14,187 nt of DNA from CBFGTV01 sp965652145 (GTDB taxonomy: Bacteria; Bacillota; Clostridia; Peptostreptococcales; Natronincolaceae): positions 1-14,187 of the forward strand of contig CBFGTV010000084.1 of assembly GCA_965652145.1 (NCBI GenBank). The letters run 5' to 3'. Shown piece by piece: positions 14,144 to 14,187 of this stretch. The notes below the pieces were generated by a model that was not told where the DNA came from, did no database searches, and saw nothing but the letters and a program-made list of their open reading frames with translations. How positions within the stretch are numbered: position 1 is the first letter of the stretch; every line of letters begins with the position of its first letter. The translations under genes were made by a program, and so were the position numbers.

Positions 14144-14187
14144 AAGCGCCTGTGCTCGGCAAGATTTTGACTGAGCTGACGAGGAAC
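14144..14187 (+). ncRNA. glmS: glmS ribozyme / GlcN6P riboswitch, 5' part (cut by window end)
   Basis: AAGCGCC at 14144-14150 is the conserved start of the ribozyme core, with cleavage expected between A14145 and G14146. It is followed by GCTCGG (14154-14159) pairing with CTGAGC (14171-14176, one G-T wobble) and then the conserved TGACGAGG (14177-14184). This order fits the P2 region of known glmS ribozymes. In the family, glucosamine-6-phosphate acts as cofactor for self-cleavage, lowering expression of glmS. The rest of the ribozyme and the glmS gene should lie just beyond the window. Its position behind glmM, the next step of the same pathway, supports the call. Confidence 0.88.

Overview
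The window looks like a low-GC, AT-rich genome of an anaerobic, amino-acid-fermenting member of the Clostridia, possibly Alkaliphilus-like. That placement is inferred from gene content and base composition, not from a database match. Every convincing gene is on the + strand. The genes have strong AGGAGG/GAGGTG-type ribosome binding sites, and Rho-independent terminators separate the blocks.

Layout: (1) 1-1543: terminator of an upstream gene, a sigma-54 promoter, an iron-dependent alcohol dehydrogenase and its terminator. (2) 1544-5701: a long AT-rich leader, then cdaA (membrane diadenylate cyclase), cdaR (its YbbR-domain partner) and, 30 bases later, a PAS-PAS-AAA+-Fis sigma-54 activator, closed by a terminator at the activator's stop codon. 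(3) 5703-12447: an intergenic control region with a 16-bp dyad and a second textbook sigma-54 promoter. It drives a tightly packed operon buk - ptb - buk - P-loop NTPase - ferredoxin subunit - vorB (alpha) - TPP beta subunit - gamma subunit, closed by a strong hairpin terminator. (4) 12448-14187: a non-coding gap, a likely housekeeping promoter, glmM (phosphoglucosamine mutase) and, at the very end, the first part of a glmS ribozyme, so glmS itself should follow just outside the window.

How the genes fit together: the central operon encodes an oxidative branched-chain 2-oxoacid pathway. A 2-oxoacid:ferredoxin oxidoreductase makes acyl-CoA and reduced ferredoxin, Ptb makes the acyl phosphate, and Buk makes the free (iso)fatty acid plus ATP. 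No acyl-CoA dehydrogenase, thiolase or crotonase is present, which argues against a classical butyrate pathway here and for Stickland-type use of Val/Leu/Ile. The neighbouring activator and the -24/-12 promoter make this a ferredoxin-linked counterpart of the SigL/BkdR-controlled bkd operon of Bacillus subtilis.

The most notable architecture is that this catabolic block lies inside what in many Firmicutes is a contiguous cdaA-cdaR-glmM-glmS locus, with the sigma-54 activator apparently co-transcribed with the c-di-AMP synthase genes. Other points worth a second look are an unstudied P-loop NTPase in the operon, an altered active-site loop in the first butyrate kinase, a possible 7-codon leader peptide ending 9 bases before the glmS ribozyme cleavage site, and a minus-strand coding-like relic with an in-frame TGA.
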